Made by a program: the position numbers and the translations under genes
Notes under the pieces: model-generated
Databases searched by the model: none
What the model was told of the DNA's origin: nothing
Seen by the model: the letters and a program-made list of their open reading frames with translations, nothing else
From: Fomitopsis serialis
Lineage: Eukaryota > Basidiomycota > Agaricomycetes > Polyporales > Fomitopsidaceae
Length of the DNA stretch: 20,844 nucleotides
Assembly (NCBI RefSeq): GCF_022376445.1
Contig: NW_025955557.1
Coordinates: 1-20,844, forward strand
Direction of reading: 5' to 3'
Part shown: piece by piece, positions 19,293 through 20,844 of the stretch
Layout of the letters: every line of letters begins with the position of its first letter
How positions within the stretch are numbered: position 1 is the first letter of the stretch

Positions 19293-20844
19293 TTACTTCC
19301 GCTTCTTCACTGTAGACTCATCCTTCTTGTCGCCACCAGCGGGGGCAACGGGTGCGGTCTCCGTCTTCTTCTTGTCGTCGGGTGAGGGCGCGTCGGTCTT
19401 CTTCGACGACTGCAAAAGGCGCTGAGCATGCAGCCACACTGACGGGCTCGAGAGACATACCTTGGTAACCGGCTGCTGGCTAGCACCAACGAGACCGAAC
19501 ATAGCACCGAGCATACCGAAGAACGTGACGACGGAGAGAACCATGACAGCGCCAACCTCCGGTTGGGTCTTGAACGCCAGGACGGGGTCGAGCTTGGCGA
19601 GGTCGATGAACTTGAACGCCTTGCTACGGATGAACTCGATCGGGTCCTCGGCAAAGGCAATCTCCTCCTCATCATCGACGATCTTGGTGTTCGACTTCGG
19701 CTTGGACTGCTCGACCTCGAGCGGCTTCTTGACGTCGAAGGTCTCGGCCTTGAGCGCGTTCGCTTCCTCGACGGAGTGACCGATGTAGATGTTGTCGAAG
19801 AGGATGTCCTCCGTCATCGTCCAGAGTTCGATACCGAGGCCACCCTGACGATAATCGAGTCAGACACGCACGCAACGTATGCTAGCATCGGCAATGTACG
19901 TACAATCTTGTTGAGGCTCTTGACGGGCTCAAGATCCTCGAAGTAGTCGGGGTTGGGGATCTTACGAGGAGCCCACTCGCCAATGTATGCAGGGTTGTCA
20001 ATCATGGGCGCGTACCACTTGCCCCTGTACGCAGGGTTGGCCTTCATGGGGCTAAAACCAGGATGTTCAGTACGAGTGCAACATGAACATCATTGCTACG
20101 TACCGCTTCCACTCGCCGCAGCCAGGAGCCTCATCACACTTGGGGTTGCGAACTGTGGGCGCGATCCACTCGCCGTCCTCCTCGTCATCCCACTCCTCGG
20201 GCTTCTCAGAGTCAGGGTCGGGAATCGTCTCCAGTTCGTCGTCGAGCCAGCCCTCGGGCTTCACAGCCTCCTCGTCGAGGATCTCGTACGGCTCATCCTC
20301 ATTCCAATCCTCGGGCTTGACAGCGGCGGGGTCGGCAATGCGCTTGACGTCAACCCAGTCCTCAGGCTTCTTGTCCTCGGCGTCGTCGATCTCCTTGGGA
20401 GGGTTACCGCGGGCGTGAAGTCCTCGAGGAGGCTGCCCTTCGCTTTGCTCTCACCGTTGAACAGAACATCAAATGTGTTATCGGGACTGTGAATGGCATT
20501 AGATCCAGGCAATGTCAAGGAGAGCAGCGCACGTACTTGACAATGAGCGTGTACAGGTTAGTCAACTTCTCAATAGTTGGCTTGGGAGGAGCCGCAAGGT
20601 GCTTCTCCTCGTACTCGCCAGTAATGGGGTTCTTGTGACGGAAAATAAAGTGGACCTAGACGGGTGTCAGGGCGTTCAGCCAAATCACAAAAGACTCCAA
20701 ACGGGGCAAGCCTACCTTGGTACCCGGACACGTCAGGTCGGGACCGAACATGATTGTCCATGGTGTCTTGTCAGAGAATTCCTTCCCTTCTGTCTGGAAG
20801 CCATCCTCGAGGAGCTTGATGTAGCCACCACCGCAGTTGCCGCC
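19293..20844 (-). CDS. Calnexin, ER lectin chaperone (partial at right edge, apparent one-base frame break)
   Basis: Known role: binds monoglucosylated N-glycans on folding glycoproteins in the ER. Exons on the minus strand: from beyond 20844 to 20716, 20655-20537, 20486-20104, 20051-19904, 19844-19461, 19409-19293 (introns 50-60 nt). The visible part, about 426 residues, starts inside the lectin domain at the signature CGGGYIKLL, then [13 protein letters not shown]. The P-domain has four type 1 repeats ([48 protein letters not shown]) and type 2 repeats ([39 protein letters not shown]). A membrane segment ([20 protein letters not shown]) follows, then a Lys-rich cytosolic tail ending KKRK, a dilysine-type ER signal. 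The membrane anchor excludes calreticulin. The third listed exon is one base short: the frame changes between FTPAV and NPPKEIDD at about 20404-20407. Roughly 120 N-terminal residues lie off the window. Confidence 0.95.

Noticed and set aside
19293..20844. Assignment as calreticulin
   Set aside because: A clear membrane segment and cytosolic dilysine tail replace a KDEL/HDEL ending, and four type 1 repeats are present as in calnexin.
1..20844. tRNA, rRNA or CRISPR features
   Set aside because: I scanned for T-loop motifs and regularly spaced direct repeats on both strands and found no convincing case.

Overview
This window is nuclear DNA from a filamentous basidiomycete, most likely an Agaricomycete and possibly a polypore. 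The evidence is GC-rich protein-coding DNA, very many short introns (about 47-114 nt, mostly 50-65), fungal-type proteins (Ras GEF with SH3, IST1, LaeA-like methyltransferase, Ski2, calnexin) and compact gene spacing on the right half. The genus assignment is inference; no rRNA or marker gene is present.

Layout from left to right. Bases 1-750 hold a decayed protein-coding relic in several broken frames. On the minus strand, 4135-1374 encodes a Ras guanine-nucleotide exchange factor (SH3, RasGEF_N, RasGEF; 6 exons). A gene-poor block of about 3.3 kb follows and contains a striking 69-bp near-perfect hairpin at 6973-7041. At 7452-8673 lies an IST1 (ESCRT-III-associated) gene with 8 exons, one of them only 11 nt long, and an apparent one-base frame break between its two C-terminal motifs. 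A second gene-poor block of about 3.6 kb follows, with one long orphan open frame on the minus strand. Then come a LaeA-like SAM methyltransferase (12286-13862, 7 exons), the RNA helicase Ski2 (14188-19066, 22 exons, frame closes completely) and, convergent to it, calnexin (minus strand, 20844-19293, cut by the right edge, with one apparent single-base deletion).

The genes are ordinary housekeeping or signalling genes and do not form an obvious pathway: Ras signalling, endosomal sorting, a possible regulatory methyltransferase, cytoplasmic 3'-5' mRNA decay and ER glycoprotein folding. One shared feature is that each of the four genes whose upstream side is visible has a CACGTG palindrome 62-321 bp before its ATG, while only two other CACGTG sites occur in the window.

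The exon models were assembled by hand from splice consensus, reading phase and recognisable family sequence. I see no convincing undescribed multi-gene system. The best leads are the IST1 micro-exon and its MIM1/MIM2 frame break, the big palindrome, and the CACGTG placement. The two single-base frame breaks in otherwise conserved genes should first be treated as possible sequence errors.
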